A DNA stretch of 35,147 nt from Streptomyces sp. SID3343 (GCF_009865215.1 NZ_WWJX01001165.1:1-35147), one strand, 5' to 3'. Shown: positions 1 through 8,133, counted from the first letter of the stretch. Numbers and translations are program-made. The notes: generated from the sequence alone by a model not told the origin.

Positions 1-23
1 AGCCCCGCCCGCACCCGACCCAG

Positions 24-55
24 CCCGCGCCCCCCGGAACCCACCGGGGGCGCGG
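24..55 (-). terminator. Hairpin downstream of add
   Basis: A GC-only stem of about 12 bp with one bulged C (24/25-37 pairing with 44-55, loop aaccca at 38-43) lies directly after the add stop codon at 60-62. It has no U-tract on the minus strand, which is common for actinobacterial terminators. Termination is inferred from position and stem strength. Confidence 0.55.
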
Positions 56-59
56 CGGC

Positions 60-1103
60 CTACGCGCCCACCTGGGCCGGTTCCGCCACGAGCCACGCCT
101 CGACGCCGTCCAACAGCGTGCGTTGCGCGTCCGCCGGGGCCACCGACCCCAGGATCGACTGCCGTGCCAGCTCCGCCAGCTCCGCGTCCGTGAACGCGTG
201 GGCGTCCCGAGCGATCTCGTACTGCGCCGCGAGCCGCGACCCGAACAGCAACGGGTCGTCCGCGCCCAACGCGATCGGCACGCCCGCCTCGAACAGCTTC
301 CGCAGCGGAACGTCCGCGGCCTTGTCGTACACGCCCAGCGCGACGTTCGACGCCGGACACACCTCGCACACGATCCGCCGCCGCGCGAGCGAGGCCATCA
401 ACTCCGGATCCTCCGCCGCCCGTACCCCGTGCCCGAGCCGCCGCGCGCCCAGCACGTCCACGCATTCGCGGATGCTGCGCGGGCCGTCCAACTCACCGCC
501 GTGCGGATTCGCGAACAAGCCGGCGTGCCGCGCGATCTCGAAGGCCCGCTCGAACGCCGGCGCCCGTCCCCGCCGCTCGTCGTTGGACAGGCCGAATCCG
601 ACGACACCACGATCGGTGTACTGGGCCGCGAGCCGCGCGAGCGTTCGGGCCTCCAACTGATGCTTGGTCCGGTTCGCCGCGATCACCACGGCCATCCCGA
701 TGCCGGTCGTCGTCCGGGCGGCGTCCACGGCGTCCAGGATGGTCTCCACCGCAGGGGTCAAACCGCCGAGCCGCGGTGCGTACGACGTGGGGTCGACCTG
801 GATCTCCAGCCACCCCGAGCCCTCGGCCCGATCGTCCTCGGCCGCCTCGGTCACGAGCCGATACACGTCGGCCTCGGTCCGCACGCACGACCGCGCGATG
901 TCGTACAGCCGCTGGAACCGGAACCATCCGCGCTCGTCGGTGGCCCGCAATCGCGGTGGTTGGCCCGACGTCAACGAATCGGGCAGTCGCACGCCGTGCA
1001 GATCCGCCAGTTCCAACAGGGTTGCCGGCCGCATGGATCCGGTGAAGTGCAGGTGGAGATGGGCTTTCGGAAGGGTGCGGACATCGCGTGCGGGTCGATC
1101 CAT
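60..1103 (-). CDS. add: Adenosine deaminase (actinobacterial Add type)
   Basis: This 347-residue protein belongs to the metal-dependent adenosine/AMP deaminase family, which hydrolyses adenosine (and deoxyadenosine) to inosine plus ammonia in purine salvage. The N-terminal PKAHLHLHFTGS places the metal-binding HxH at H17/H19. PHGGE (H201, catalytic-type E204), RLGHG (H225) and LGADDP (D282/D283) supply the other expected metal and catalytic residues. Length is normal for the family (about 340). It ends with TAG at 60-62 and starts at ATG 1103 on the minus strand. No soluble-protein export signal or membrane segment is visible, so it should be cytosolic. It lies tail-ward of aspC on the same strand, separated by 353 bases that contain the aspC terminator, so it is probably transcribed on its own. 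Substrate is inferred from family; related deaminases acting on adenine or aminodeoxyfutalosine share these motifs. Confidence 0.88.
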   Translation of the reverse strand: MDRPARDVRTLPKAHLHLHFTGSMRPATLLELADLHGVRLPDSLTSGQPPRLRATDERGWFRFQRLYDIARSCVRTEADVYRLVTEAAEDDRAEGSGWLEIQVDPTSYAPRLGGLTPAVETILDAVDAARTTTGIGMAVVIAANRTKHQLEARTLARLAAQYTDRGVVGFGLSNDERRGRAPAFERAFEIARHAGLFANPHGGELDGPRSIRECVDVLGARRLGHGVRAAEDPELMASLARRRIVCEVCPASNVALGVYDKAADVPLRKLFEAGVPIALGADDPLLFGSRLAAQYEIARDAHAFTDAELAELARQSILGSVAPADAQRTLLDGVEAWLVAEPAQVGA

Positions 1104-1456
1104 TCACAGATTGTGGCCCACCCGCCCCGGGCCTGGGACGCCTACGGCGGATCATCCCCTGAAGGGGAACCGAAAAGCCGGGAAACAACGGGCGACACCG
1201 GGTGACAACGGACGTCACCCGACTACAAAACCTGCCGCACGCACTCGGTGAGAATCGGACACGCCCGGTCACCGCGAACGGGCGGCGGCCATCGAAGGGC
1301 AAGCAAAAGGCCGCCGCACGGTGTCCCGTACGACGGCCTTCAACGCCTCACAACCACAGGAGGTTCGGCCACTGCAGAAACCGCACCGACCGCAGCCGCA
1401 GCCGATCCGCAGCAGTAGCCCCCGCTTCACTTCACCTTCGCTTCACTTCGGTTGCT
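1104..1456. other. Intergenic region between add and aspC (353 bases)
   Basis: This stretch holds the aspC terminator at 1305-1340 and should hold the add promoter on the minus strand. I see no convincing -10/-35 pair. A small cccc-tgaa-gggg hairpin lies at 1155-1166. Open frames here run on from add in other frames and look like GC-driven shadows. No gene is called. Confidence 0.6.
1303..1340 (-). terminator. Rho-independent terminator of aspC
   Basis: Positions 1307-1321 and 1326-1340 form a 15-position stem with loop 1322-1325. Read as plus-strand RNA it has two C.A mismatches (1314/1333, 1317/1330). Read as minus-strand RNA these become G.U pairs, so the stem is complete only in the aspC direction. 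On that strand it is followed by TTTT (1305-1308 complement). Direction, U-tract and position 117 bases after the aspC stop agree. Confidence 0.85.
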
Positions 1457-2698
1457 TTACTTCGCCTCGCCCAGCAGCTTCGCGATCCGGCCCACGCCCT
1501 CGACCAGGTCCTCGTCGCCCAGCGCGTACGAGAGGCGCAGGTAGCCCGGCGTGCCGAAGGCCTCGCCCGGGACCACCGCGACCTCGACCTCGTCCAGGAT
1601 CAGGTTGGCGAGTTCGGCGGAGGTCTCCGGGCGCTTGCCGCGGATCTCCTTGCCCAGCACACCCTTCACCGACGGGTACGCGTAGAACGCGCCCTTGGGC
1701 TCGGGGCAGGTGACGCCGGGGATCTCGTTCAGCATTCGCACGATGGTGCGCCGACGACGGTCGAACGCGACCTTCATCTCGGCGACCGCCGACAGGTCGC
1801 CGTTCAGCGCCGCGATCGCGGCCGCCTGCGCGACGTTGCAGACGTTGGACGTCGCGTGCGACTGGAGGTTGCCCGCAGCCTTGATCACGTCCTTGGGGGC
1901 GATGATCCACCCGACCCGCCAGCCCGTCATCGCATACGTCTTCGCGACGCCGTTGACGATGACGCAGCGGTCCGCCAGCTCCGGGACGACGACCGGCATC
2001 GACACGAACTCGGTGTCGTCGTAGACCAGGTGCTCGTAGATCTCGTCGGTCAGCACCCAGATCCCGTGCTCGACCGCCCAGCGGCCGATCTCCTCGGTCT
2101 GCGCCCGCGAGTAGACCGCGCCGGTCGGGTTCGACGGCGAGACGAACACGAGCACCTTGGTGCGCTCGGTGCGCGCGGCCTCCAACTGCTCGACCGACAC
2201 GAGGTAGTCCGTGGTCTCGTCGGCCACGACGTCGACCGGGACACCGCCCGCGAGCTTGATCGACTCGGGGTAGGTCGTCCAGTACGGCGCGGGCACGATG
2301 ACCTCGTCGCCCGGGTCCAGGATCGCCGCGAACGCCTCGTAGATCGCCTGCTTGCCGCCGTTCGTGACGAGCACCTGGGACGGGTCCACCGACAGGCCCG
2401 AGTCGCGCAGCGTCTTCGCGACGATCGCGGCCTTCAGCTCCGGCAGACCGCCCGCCGGGGTGTAACGGTGGAAACGCGGCTCGCGGCACGCGGCCACCGC
2501 CGCCTCCACGATGTAGTCGGGCGTCGGGAAGTCCGGCTCGCCGGCACCGAAGCCGACGACGGGACGACCGGCGGCCTTGAGGGCCTTGGCCTTGGCGTCG
2601 ACCGCGAGCGTCGCGGACTCGGCGATGGCACCGACGCGGGCCGAAACCCTGCGCTCGGACACGGGCACGGACTGGGGGCTGGAGGTTGGAGCCGTCAT
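1457..2698 (-). CDS. aspC: Aspartate aminotransferase (PLP-dependent, class I fold)
   Basis: A 413-residue pyridoxal-phosphate aminotransferase that interconverts aspartate + 2-oxoglutarate and oxaloacetate + glutamate, linking the TCA cycle and amino-acid synthesis. Visible family signatures are [10 protein letters not shown] (51-60), the conserved SPSNPTG (187-193), DEIYEHL (D218 for the PLP pyridine nitrogen, Y221) and [11 protein letters not shown] with the PLP-binding lysine K253. The frame stays open upstream to 2920, but family homology begins near [12 protein letters not shown], so I use ATG 2698; ATG 2707 (three residues longer) is an equal alternative with GGGA just two bases upstream. 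Length is normal. The gene is divergent from tRNA-Trp/secE and has its own terminator at 1303-1340. Exact substrate preference (aspartate versus a broader range) is inferred from family and its usual position beside secE in streptomycetes. Confidence 0.88.
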   Translation of the reverse strand: MTAPTSSPQSVPVSERRVSARVGAIAESATLAVDAKAKALKAAGRPVVGFGAGEPDFPTPDYIVEAAVAACREPRFHRYTPAGGLPELKAAIVAKTLRDSGLSVDPSQVLVTNGGKQAIYEAFAAILDPGDEVIVPAPYWTTYPESIKLAGGVPVDVVADETTDYLVSVEQLEAARTERTKVLVFVSPSNPTGAVYSRAQTEEIGRWAVEHGIWVLTDEIYEHLVYDDTEFVSMPVVVPELADRCVIVNGVAKTYAMTGWRVGWIIAPKDVIKAAGNLQSHATSNVCNVAQAAAIAALNGDLSAVAEMKVAFDRRRRTIVRMLNEIPGVTCPEPKGAFYAYPSVKGVLGKEIRGKRPETSAELANLILDEVEVAVVPGEAFGTPGYLRLSYALGDEDLVEGVGRIAKLLGEAK

Positions 2699-2882
2699 GC
2701 CGGCCATCGTCCCATTTCCGCTCGGTCGCGGGCATCCGGGTTTGGTCACGAAGACCCGCCGAGAACACGGACACGACCCGAACCGGTGGCGCGTTCCGGA
2801 CGGGTTCGACCTGAAGCACCGAACCCCGTACACTCGACGCTTGGCGGTCCGAACCTGCATGCTGCCGCGCCCGAAAATTTCG

Positions 2883-2911
2883 TGTCTTCGGGTCGGCGAC
2901 TCCGCTAGGTT
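2883..2911 (+). promoter_or_regulatory. Candidate promoter of tRNA-Trp
   Basis: TAGGTT at 2906-2911 matches the actinobacterial -10 pattern TAnnnT and would start RNA near 2918, seven bases before the mature tRNA. The -35 is weak (TGTCTT at 2883-2888, 17-base spacer). The call rests mainly on the -10 and its placement. Confidence 0.42.
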
Positions 2912-2924
2912 GGTGACCACGTGA

Positions 2925-2997
2925 AGGGCACTAGCTCAATTGGCAGAGCACCGGTCTCCAAAACCGGGGGTTGGGGGTTCAAGTCCCTCGTGCCCTG
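2925..2997 (+). tRNA. trpT: tRNA-Trp (anticodon CCA)
   Basis: A complete 73-base cloverleaf is visible. The acceptor stem is AGGGCAC (2925-2931) with GTGCCCT (2990-2996) and discriminator G2997. The D stem is GCTC/GAGC (2934-2937/2946-2949). The anticodon stem is CCGGT/ACCGG (2951-2955/2963-2967) with loop CTCCAAA, giving anticodon CCA at 2958-2960. The T arm has TTCAAGT at 2978-2984. The 3' CCA is not encoded (cga follows), as is common in streptomycetes. It reads UGG and lies just before secE, the usual actinobacterial arrangement. Confidence 0.97.
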
Positions 2998-3116
2998 CGA
3001 TGTGCGGCTTCGGTCGATCCCCGGATCGACCGTGACCCGTACGCAGTCTGCGCAAACTGTCGGCGCCGACAACCCCGTCGGTGATCCACGGTCGGACCGG
3101 ATCAGGTGAGGACGAG

Positions 3117-3443
3117 TTGACGGAGGCCCACGGCTCCACGGCTACGCCCGAGCACAGCAGCTCTGACGGCCACGGCTCCGACGACGTGCCCCCTGGTGGT
3201 CGTCGGGCGAACCGCCCGAAGGGTTCTTCGGGTAAGCCGGAGCAGAAGAAGAAGAATCTGTTCGCGCGTGCTGCTCTGTTCTACCGACAGATCATCGCCG
3301 AGCTGCGCAAGGTCGTCTGGCCGACCCGCAACGAGCTGACCACCTACACCACGGTCGTCATCGTCTTCTGCGTGATGATCATCGCGATCGTCTACGGCCT
3401 CGACTTCGGCATCGCGAAGGCATCGCTCGCCATCTTCGGCTGA
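3117..3443 (+). CDS. secE: Preprotein translocase subunit SecE
   Basis: SecE is the small clamp subunit of the SecYEG channel. The C-terminal half carries the diagnostic amphipathic helix and hinge ([19 protein letters not shown], residues 55-73) followed by one membrane segment at about 78-98. The N-terminal 46 residues are polar and low complexity with a KKK at the border, typical of streptomycete SecE. I use the TTG at 3117 (108 residues) because AGGTGAGGA lies 4-5 bases upstream; an in-frame ATG at 3081 would add 12 residues but has no such ribosome site. It is followed by nusG after 107 bases, the classical secE-nusG pair. The partner SecY is encoded 28 kb downstream in this window. Confidence 0.9.
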   Translation: MTEAHGSTATPEHSSSDGHGSDDVPPGGRRANRPKGSSGKPEQKKKNLFARAALFYRQIIAELRKVVWPTRNELTTYTTVVIVFCVMIIAIVYGLDFGIAKASLAIFG

Positions 3444-3550
3444 GCCGCCGGCTCGCGACAGCCGGCTCGCGCCGACGACCGACCTACGCTCGCAACGTCT
3501 GCAACGCCTGCAACGACCGTTCGACCCCCAGCCAGGAAGAAGCACCCAAC

Positions 3551-4438
3551 GTGTCTGACCCGAACCTGTCCGCCGACAACTCCGTCGATGAGACGGTGCC
3601 CCTGTCGGAGCAGGCGGAGGCCGCAGCTCTCGAGGACTCAACCCTCGAGGACGCAGCCGAGGCCCCGGCCGTCTCCACCGATGACGATGTGGAAGACGTC
3701 GAGGCCACCGAGGACGACGCACCGGGTGCCGACGCCGAGGACGACGCCGAAGAGGCCGAGGACGACGACGCCGAAGCGGGCGACGACGTCGAGGCCGCGG
3801 ACGCCGACGAGGACGACGACGCCGAGATCGAGGACGCTCCCGAGGGCGACCCGGTCGAGGACTTCAAGGACGCGCTCCGTCGCGCCCCGGGCGAGTGGTA
3901 CGTCATCCACTCCTACGCGGGCTACGAGAACCGCGTGAAGGCCAACCTCGAATCCCGTACCACCTCGCTCAACATGGAGGACTACATCTTCCAGGTCGAG
4001 GTGCCGCAGGAAGAGGTCGTCGAGATCAAGAACGGCCAGCGCAAGACCGTCAAGCGCAACAAGTTCCCCGGCTACGTGCTGGTCCGCATGGACCTCACCA
4101 ACGAGTCGTGGGGCGCCGTTCGCAACACCCCGGGCGTGACCGGCTTCGTCGGCAACGCGCACGAGCCCTTCCCGCTCACCCTGGACGAGGTCGTCAAGAT
4201 CCTCGCCCCGGAGGAGGAGAAGTCGGCCGGCGGCAGTGGCTCGAAGAGCCCGGCCGAGGTCAAGGTGCTCGACTTCGAGGTCGGCGACTCGGTCACCGTC
4301 ATCGACGGTCCCTTCGCGACGCTTCAGGCGACGATCAACGAGATCAACGCCGACTCGCAGAAGGTCAAGGGCCTGGTGGAGATCTTCGGGCGCGAGACGC
4401 CGGTCGAGCTGTCGTTCAACCAGATCCAGAAGAACTGA
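3551..4438 (+). CDS. nusG: Transcription termination/antitermination factor NusG
   Basis: NusG binds the RNA polymerase clamp and modulates pausing, Rho-dependent termination and transcription-translation coupling. This 295-residue protein has a strikingly acidic, Asp/Glu/Ala-rich extension (about residues 12-110), then the NGN domain from [16 protein letters not shown] (125-140) through [11 protein letters not shown] to about 225, a Gly/Ser linker, and a C-terminal KOW domain containing [15 protein letters not shown]. The extension makes it about 110 residues longer than the E. coli protein, but comparable extensions are known in actinobacterial NusG. The GTG start at 3551 has GGAAG about 12 bases upstream. 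Its gene lies between secE and rplK as usual. Confidence 0.95.
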   Translation: MSDPNLSADNSVDETVPLSEQAEAAALEDSTLEDAAEAPAVSTDDDVEDVEATEDDAPGADAEDDAEEAEDDDAEAGDDVEAADADEDDDAEIEDAPEGDPVEDFKDALRRAPGEWYVIHSYAGYENRVKANLESRTTSLNMEDYIFQVEVPQEEVVEIKNGQRKTVKRNKFPGYVLVRMDLTNESWGAVRNTPGVTGFVGNAHEPFPLTLDEVVKILAPEEEKSAGGSGSKSPAEVKVLDFEVGDSVTVIDGPFATLQATINEINADSQKVKGLVEIFGRETPVELSFNQIQKN

Positions 4439-4454
4439 TACTTCCCCCAGGTGG

Positions 4455-4474
4455 GGCCCCGTTTCGCCGGGGCC
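4455..4474 (+). terminator. Short GC hairpin after nusG
   Basis: GGCCCCG (4455-4461) pairs with CGGGGCC (4468-4474) across a six-base loop, 17 bases after the nusG stop. No U-tract follows. It may act with the larger hairpin at 4494-4531 as a weak or partial terminator. Confidence 0.4.
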
Positions 4475-4493
4475 GCACACGGGTGGTGGACAA

Positions 4494-4531
4494 GGCGCCC
4501 TCACAACGATGGTTATCGTTGAGGGGGCGCC
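4494..4531 (+). promoter_or_regulatory. 17-position hairpin in the nusG-rplK spacer
   Basis: Arms 4494-4510 and 4515-4531 pair at 16 of 17 positions (one A.A mismatch at 4503/4522, one U.G) around a GGTT loop. No U-tract follows and rplK begins 79 bases later. It could be a terminator, an RNase processing site or a regulatory leader for rplK-rplA; the sequence does not decide. Confidence 0.55.
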
Positions 4532-4609
4532 GCACCGCGTGGCGGGCCCGAACACGTCCGCGCTCCGCGTGGTGATCGGGACGTACATCTCGTCGAAGGA
4601 CCCGGAAAC

Positions 4610-5044
4610 ATGCCTCCCAAGAAGAAGAAGCTGTCAGCGATCATCAAGCTGCAGATCAAGGCCGGCGCAGCCACGCCGGCCCCGCCCGTTGGTCCCGCTC
4701 TGGGCCAGCACGGCGTCAACATCATGGAGTTCTGCAAGGCCTACAACGCGGCGACCGAGTCGCAGCGTGGCGACATCGTCCCGGTGGAGATCTCGGTCTA
4801 CGAAGACCGTTCCTTCACCTTCGTGACGAAGACGCCGCCGGCCGCGCGCCTGATCCTCAAGGCCGCCGGTGTCGAGAAGGGCTCCGGCGAGCCCCACAAG
4901 ACCAAGGTCGCCAAGGTCACCCGCGAGCAGGTTCGTGGCATCGCGCAGACCAAGATGGCCGACCTGAACGCGAACGACATCGACGCCGCCGAGAAGATCA
5001 TCGCCGGCACCGCGCGTTCGATGGGCATCACCGTCGAGGGCTGA
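4610..5044 (+). CDS. rplK: 50S ribosomal protein L11
   Basis: L11 forms the GTPase-associated centre with 23S rRNA helices 43/44 and L10-L7/L12, and is needed for stringent-factor activation. The 144 residues start MPPKKKK and contain the highly conserved proline-rich segment [20 protein letters not shown] (22-41), including P23 and P26, the prolines whose counterparts contact thiopeptide antibiotics. The C-terminal rRNA-binding half includes the conserved [13 protein letters not shown] and GTARSMGI. Start is ATG 4610, with AAGGA about nine bases upstream. Length is standard. It is paired with rplA, 161 bases downstream, as in the classical L11 operon. Confidence 0.97.
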
Positions 5045-5064
5045 TCCAGCCTCACGGGCCGGTC

Positions 5065-5096
5065 GTACCGCACGTCGTACGTACCGCACGTCGTAC
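5065..5096 (+). repeat. Perfect tandem 16-bp duplication
   Basis: The 16-mer GTACCGCACGTCGTAC occurs back to back at 5065-5080 and 5081-5096 in the rplK-rplA spacer. Each unit begins and ends with GTAC. It lies 109 bases before the rplA start; function unknown. Confidence 0.9.
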
Positions 5097-5205
5097 CGAA
5101 CATCGCGAGGACGCGGCGCACCCGGTGCGCGGCAGTCTCGCGGAGTGGAAGGGTCCGCGCGACCCGCTCCCACCACAACTCCTTTCAGAATTCCAGGAGC
5201 TCTCA

Positions 5206-5922
5206 GTGAAGCGCAGCAAGTCCTACAACGAGGCCGACGCCAAGGTCGACCACGACCGGCTCTACTCGCCGCTCGAGGCCGTTCGCCTGGCGAAGGAGAC
5301 CTCCACCTCCAAGTTCACCGGCACCGTCGAGGTGGCCATGCGCCTGGGCGTCGACCCGCGCAAGGCCGACCAGATGGTCCGCAGCACGGTCATCCTCCCG
5401 CACGGCACCGGCAAGACCGCCCGGGTCCTGGTCTTCGCGACCGGTGACCGTGCCGAGGCTGCCAAGGCCGCCGGCGCCGACATCGTCGGCTCCGACGAAC
5501 TCATCGACGAGGTCGCGAAGGGCCGTCTGGACTTCGACGCCGTCGTCGCGACCCCGGACCTCATGGGCAAGGTCGGCCGCCTGGGCCGCGTGCTCGGCCC
5601 GCGTGGTCTCATGCCGAACCCGAAGACCGGCACGGTGACGCCCGACGTGGCGAAGGCCGTGAACGAGATCAAGGGCGGCAAGATCGAGTTCCGCGTCGAC
5701 AAGCACTCGAACCTGCACTTCATCATCGGCAAGACGTCGTTCGACGACACCCAGCTCGTCGAGAACTACGCCGCCGCCCTCGACGAGGTGCTTCGTGCGA
5801 AGCCGTCGGCCGCCAAGGGTCGCTACATCCGTAAGGTCGGCGTCTCGACCACGATGGGCCCCGGCATCCAGGTCGACCCCAACCGCACCCGCAACCTCCT
5901 GACGGAGGAAGAGGGCGTCTGA
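5206..5922 (+). CDS. rplA: 50S ribosomal protein L1
   Basis: L1 binds the mobile L1 stalk of 23S rRNA and in many bacteria represses translation of its own operon. The 238-residue product begins [15 protein letters not shown] and carries the family core, including [17 protein letters not shown] and the [18 protein letters not shown] segment. I chose GTG 5206 because AGGAG at 5195-5199 is six bases upstream and streptomycete L1 proteins start here; the frame is open to ATG 5125 but that extension has no homology. The spacing after rplK includes a tandem repeat and a hairpin in which CTCCT (5179-5183) can pair with the AGGAG site. A strong terminator follows at 5941-5976. Confidence 0.96.
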   Translation: MKRSKSYNEADAKVDHDRLYSPLEAVRLAKETSTSKFTGTVEVAMRLGVDPRKADQMVRSTVILPHGTGKTARVLVFATGDRAEAAKAAGADIVGSDELIDEVAKGRLDFDAVVATPDLMGKVGRLGRVLGPRGLMPNPKTGTVTPDVAKAVNEIKGGKIEFRVDKHSNLHFIIGKTSFDDTQLVENYAAALDEVLRAKPSAAKGRYIRKVGVSTTMGPGIQVDPNRTRNLLTEEEGV

Positions 5923-5940
5923 TCCGCCCCCGCACGCGAA

Positions 5941-5976
5941 CGAGGCCCGGCACACCCCACGGTGCGCCGGGCCTCG
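5941..5976 (+). terminator. Terminator after rplA
   Basis: An 11-bp perfect stem (CGAGGCCCGGC at 5941-5951 with 5966-5976) continues inward with CAC/GTG (5953-5955/5962-5964). It begins 18 bases after the rplA stop. No U-tract. It is perfect in both directions, but only plus-strand genes are near. Confidence 0.7.
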
Positions 5977-6096
5977 GCGCGTCGAACGCCGGACCCTCGA
6001 AACACACCCGGGCCTCGTCGGCGGTGCGGAAGGTCCGCGTGCGCACGTCGCGGACTCCTCGCACAACCCCGCGCGATCTGCCCGACCGGAAACGAT

Positions 6097-6126
6097 TTGC
6101 TCCGAACGAGGGCAGTCCCGTACCTT
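6097..6126 (+). promoter_or_regulatory. Candidate rplJ-rplL promoter
   Basis: TTGCTC (6097-6102) and TACCTT (6121-6126), which fits TAnnnT, are separated by 18 bases. RNA would begin near 6133, giving a leader of about 275 bases before rplJ. Confidence 0.5.
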
Positions 6127-6171
6127 GGCACCAAGCCAAAGACCGTCGGTCGTTGTCGCTGTGCCGCAAGG

Positions 6172-6241
6172 CAGGGTGACAAACGAAGGTTCTGCTCACT
6201 GCGGACGACCAGCGTAGGTGTGAACGAGAGACGTTGCCCTG
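6172..6241 (+). ncRNA. Candidate L10-type leader (aptamer domain)
   Basis: In the rplJ leader, CAGGG (6172-6176) pairs with CCCTG (6237-6241) and AACG (6182-6185) with CGTT (6232-6235), with a bulged GACA between them on the 5' side, enclosing a 46-base internal region. A bulged long stem just before a leader terminator is what is known for rplJ leaders bound by the L10(L12) complex. Assignment is by position and general shape; I did not match a covariance model. Confidence 0.5.
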
Positions 6242-6271
6242 GATCGCGCGCATCGCGCCGATCGAGGATGT

Positions 6272-6302
6272 ACGCCCCGTGCGCCTGCGCCGGGGCGTTT
6301 TT
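6272..6302 (+). terminator. Intrinsic terminator (attenuator) inside the rplJ leader
   Basis: ACGCCCCG (6272-6279) pairs with CGGGGCGT (6291-6298), followed at once by five T residues (6298-6302). It stands 105 bases before the rplJ start and downstream of the candidate promoter, so it must be read through for rplJL expression. This is the expected form of a transcription attenuator; L10(L12)-controlled attenuation of rplJL is established in Bacillus subtilis. Confidence 0.82.
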
Positions 6303-6313
6303 GTATGTGGTCT

Positions 6314-6398
6314 CCTCCTTCCGCCCTGCGGACCGGCGAATTCATCCGGCAGACGACCGACCGCACAGGTCGGTCGGCAATCGCATCGCGGAAGGAGG
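6314..6398 (+). promoter_or_regulatory. Structure sequestering the rplJ Shine-Dalgarno
   Basis: CCTCCTTCCGC (6314-6324) is perfectly complementary over 11 bases to 6388-6398, which contains the rplJ ribosome site AAGGAGG (6392-6398). Inside this helix is a second perfect 9-bp hairpin, CGACCGACC/GGTCGGTCG (6354-6362/6368-6376). The start ATG is at 6407. The pairing is seen directly; translational control is inferred. Confidence 0.65.
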
Positions 6399-6406
6399 CC
6401 AGCCCT

Positions 6407-6970
6407 ATGGCGAGGCCCGACAAGGTGGCCGCGGTCGCCGAGCTCACGGAGAAGTTCCGTGACTCGAACGCCGCAGTGCTGACCGAGTACCGCGGGCTCA
6501 CCGTCGCGCAGCTCAAGGAGCTGCGTCGTTCGCTCGGTGAGAACGCGCAGTACGCCGTGGTGAAGAACACGCTGACCAAGATCGCCGCCAATGAGGCGGG
6601 CATCGATCAGCTGGACGCCCTTCTCGAAGGTCCGTCCGCGATCGCGTTCGTCACGGGTGACCCCGTCGACGCCGCGAAGAGCCTGCGTGACTTCGCCAAG
6701 GCGAACCCCCTTCTCGTCATCAAGGGCGGTGTCCTTGAGGGCAAGGCGCTCAGCGCCGACGAGATCAAGAAGCTCGCGGACCTCGAGTCCCGCGAGGTGC
6801 TGCTCGCCAAGCTTGCGGGCGCCATGAAGGCATCCATGGCCAAGGCCGCGGCTACCTTCCAGGCTCCGCTCACGGAGTTCGTCCGCACCGCGGACGCGCT
6901 TCGCGCGAAGGTCGAGCAGGGCGGTGCCGGCGAGCCGGCTCCCGCCGCCGAGGCCGAGACCGCCGAGTAA
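6407..6970 (+). CDS. rplJ: 50S ribosomal protein L10
   Basis: L10 anchors the L7/L12 dimers to the ribosomal stalk and, as the L10(L12) complex, is the usual autoregulator of rplJL. The 187-residue protein starts [20 protein letters not shown] and has the family motifs [20 protein letters not shown] and [12 protein letters not shown], a C-terminal helix region for L7/L12 docking (about 145-170) and an Ala/Glu-rich tail. ATG 6407 is chosen because AAGGAGG lies eight bases upstream; the open frame extends to ATG 6305, but that would translate the leader terminator region. The gene is preceded by an elaborate leader and followed after 95 bases by rplL. Confidence 0.97.
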   Translation: MARPDKVAAVAELTEKFRDSNAAVLTEYRGLTVAQLKELRRSLGENAQYAVVKNTLTKIAANEAGIDQLDALLEGPSAIAFVTGDPVDAAKSLRDFAKANPLLVIKGGVLEGKALSADEIKKLADLESREVLLAKLAGAMKASMAKAAATFQAPLTEFVRTADALRAKVEQGGAGEPAPAAEAETAE

Positions 6971-6981
6971 CTCCGGCAGTC

Positions 6982-7011
6982 GCGACCCTGGTCGCAGGGG
7001 GCAGCGCCCCC
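6982..7011 (+). promoter_or_regulatory. Twin hairpins between rplJ and rplL
   Basis: GCGAC/GTCGC (6982-6986/6991-6995) is followed directly by GGGGGC/GCCCCC (6997-7002/7006-7011). There is no U-tract. They sit between genes whose products are needed in unequal amounts, so a role in RNA processing or partial termination is possible but unproven. Confidence 0.4.
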
Positions 7012-7065
7012 GCCAATCCACATCACCCGGCACCTGCCGAAATGATCAGGAAGGACCGCCACATC

Positions 7066-7449
7066 ATGGCGAAGATCAGCACCGACGAGCTTCTCGGTCA
7101 CTTCAAGGACATGACCCTCATCGAGCTCTCGGACTTCGTGAAGCTCTTCGAGGAGACCTTCGACGTCAAGGCTGCCGCCCCGGTCGCCATCGCGGGCCCC
7201 GCGGGCCCGGGCGCCGTCGCCGAGGCCCCCGAGGAGCAGGACGAGTTCGACGTCATCCTCACGGGTGCCGGCGACAAGAAGATCCAGGTCATCAAGGAGG
7301 TGCGCGCCCTCACGAACCTCGGCCTCAAGGAGGCCAAGGACCTCGTCGACGGCGCCCCGAAGCCCGTCCTGGAGAAGGTTTCCAAGGAAGCGGCCGAGAA
7401 GGCCAAGGCTTCCCTCGAAGGCGCCGGCGCGTCCGTCGAGGTCAAGTAA
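7066..7449 (+). CDS. rplL: 50S ribosomal protein L7/L12
   Basis: L7/L12 is the flexible, multicopy stalk protein that recruits translation GTPases such as the EF-G and EF-Tu encoded downstream. The 127 residues show the N-terminal dimerisation domain (about 1-35), an Ala/Pro/Gly hinge (about 36-56), and the C-terminal factor-binding domain EFDVIL...[28 protein letters not shown]. Start ATG 7066 has AGGAAGGA (7047-7055) about ten bases upstream. An in-frame ATG at 7042 would overlap that ribosome site and is rejected. It is followed by a textbook terminator at 7478-7520, so rplJ-rplL forms a unit separate from rpoBC, apart from possible read-through. Confidence 0.97.
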   Translation: MAKISTDELLGHFKDMTLIELSDFVKLFEETFDVKAAAPVAIAGPAGPGAVAEAPEEQDEFDVILTGAGDKKIQVIKEVRALTNLGLKEAKDLVDGAPKPVLEKVSKEAAEKAKASLEGAGASVEVK

Positions 7450-7477
7450 TTCGACGCCGCCCGCAAGGGTGGCCTCA

Positions 7478-7520
7478 CCGAAGGCGATCGTCCGTCAGGG
7501 CGGTCGCCTTCGGGCTTTTT
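7478..7520 (+). terminator. Rho-independent terminator after rplL
   Basis: Stem 7478-7490 pairs with 7501-7513 (13 positions, one U.G at 7488/7503), followed by GC and five T residues (7516-7520). It starts 29 bases after the rplL stop. This is one of the clearest intrinsic terminators in the window. Confidence 0.9.
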
Positions 7521-8133
7521 GGAGGGGCTGCGCGCTCCGGTCGGACTCGCTCGGGTCGATCCCGGCTCAGTGTCGGCTCGAAGAGGCTCGATTTTGGACC
7601 GGTGCCGACCGGGTCTCGGCTCGACGCCGGGCTGTCCCCGGTCCGATCCCCGCCCCCGCTTTGGCCCGGGGCCGATCCCAGCTCGACTTCCGACCGCTCG
7701 AACGTCGGGCGAGGGCTGTTCCGCAGCCGCTCCGAAGGTTGCGCCGACGCCGCTTCGTCCCCCTCACCAGGCCGTTCCGAGGCTGCTCTGAAGTCGGCCG
7801 AAAACCACCCGTAACCCCCTTCGCGACAGGCCCGAGAATGCGGAACAACCCGCTCGGCGTCGCTCGAAAGGGTGATACTCCCAACACTGTGAGCGTTCGC
7901 CGAATGCCTGCCGCGGGCGGCGGAACACGCCCGGGAGGGAGCGCGACACGGCGCGCGAGCGAGGGTCGGCGCGCAGTTGCGTGACGGCTGTCGGACCGGG
8001 GGGCTACGGTGTTTTTCAGGCTTCCCGAGACCCCGCGTGGACTCGGTCGGCCGCTGTGACGAGACTCTCGCCGCAGGCAGGGGGTTCGGGACCAAGGTCC
8101 GGTTTTCCCGGCGCTCGAAAGGGTTCCGTCGGC

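Larger units (their letters stand above)
5923..6406 (+). other. rplA-rplJ intergenic region (484 bases)
   Basis: This gap contains, in order, the rplA terminator, a candidate promoter (6097-6126), a structured leader, an intrinsic terminator inside the leader (6272-6302), and a second folded region that covers the rplJ ribosome-binding site. Open frames crossing it lack gene-like composition. It is best read as the rplJL control region, with no separate gene. Confidence 0.75.

Noticed and set aside
123..1205. A 360-codon plus-strand frame opposite add
   Set aside because: Antisense shadow of a clear adenosine deaminase gene; Arg-rich without domain.
5962..6482. Plus-strand frames of 82-166 codons in the rplA-rplJ gap
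   Set aside because: They run through the leader terminator and the folded ribosome site of rplJ; no ribosome sites or family resemblance.
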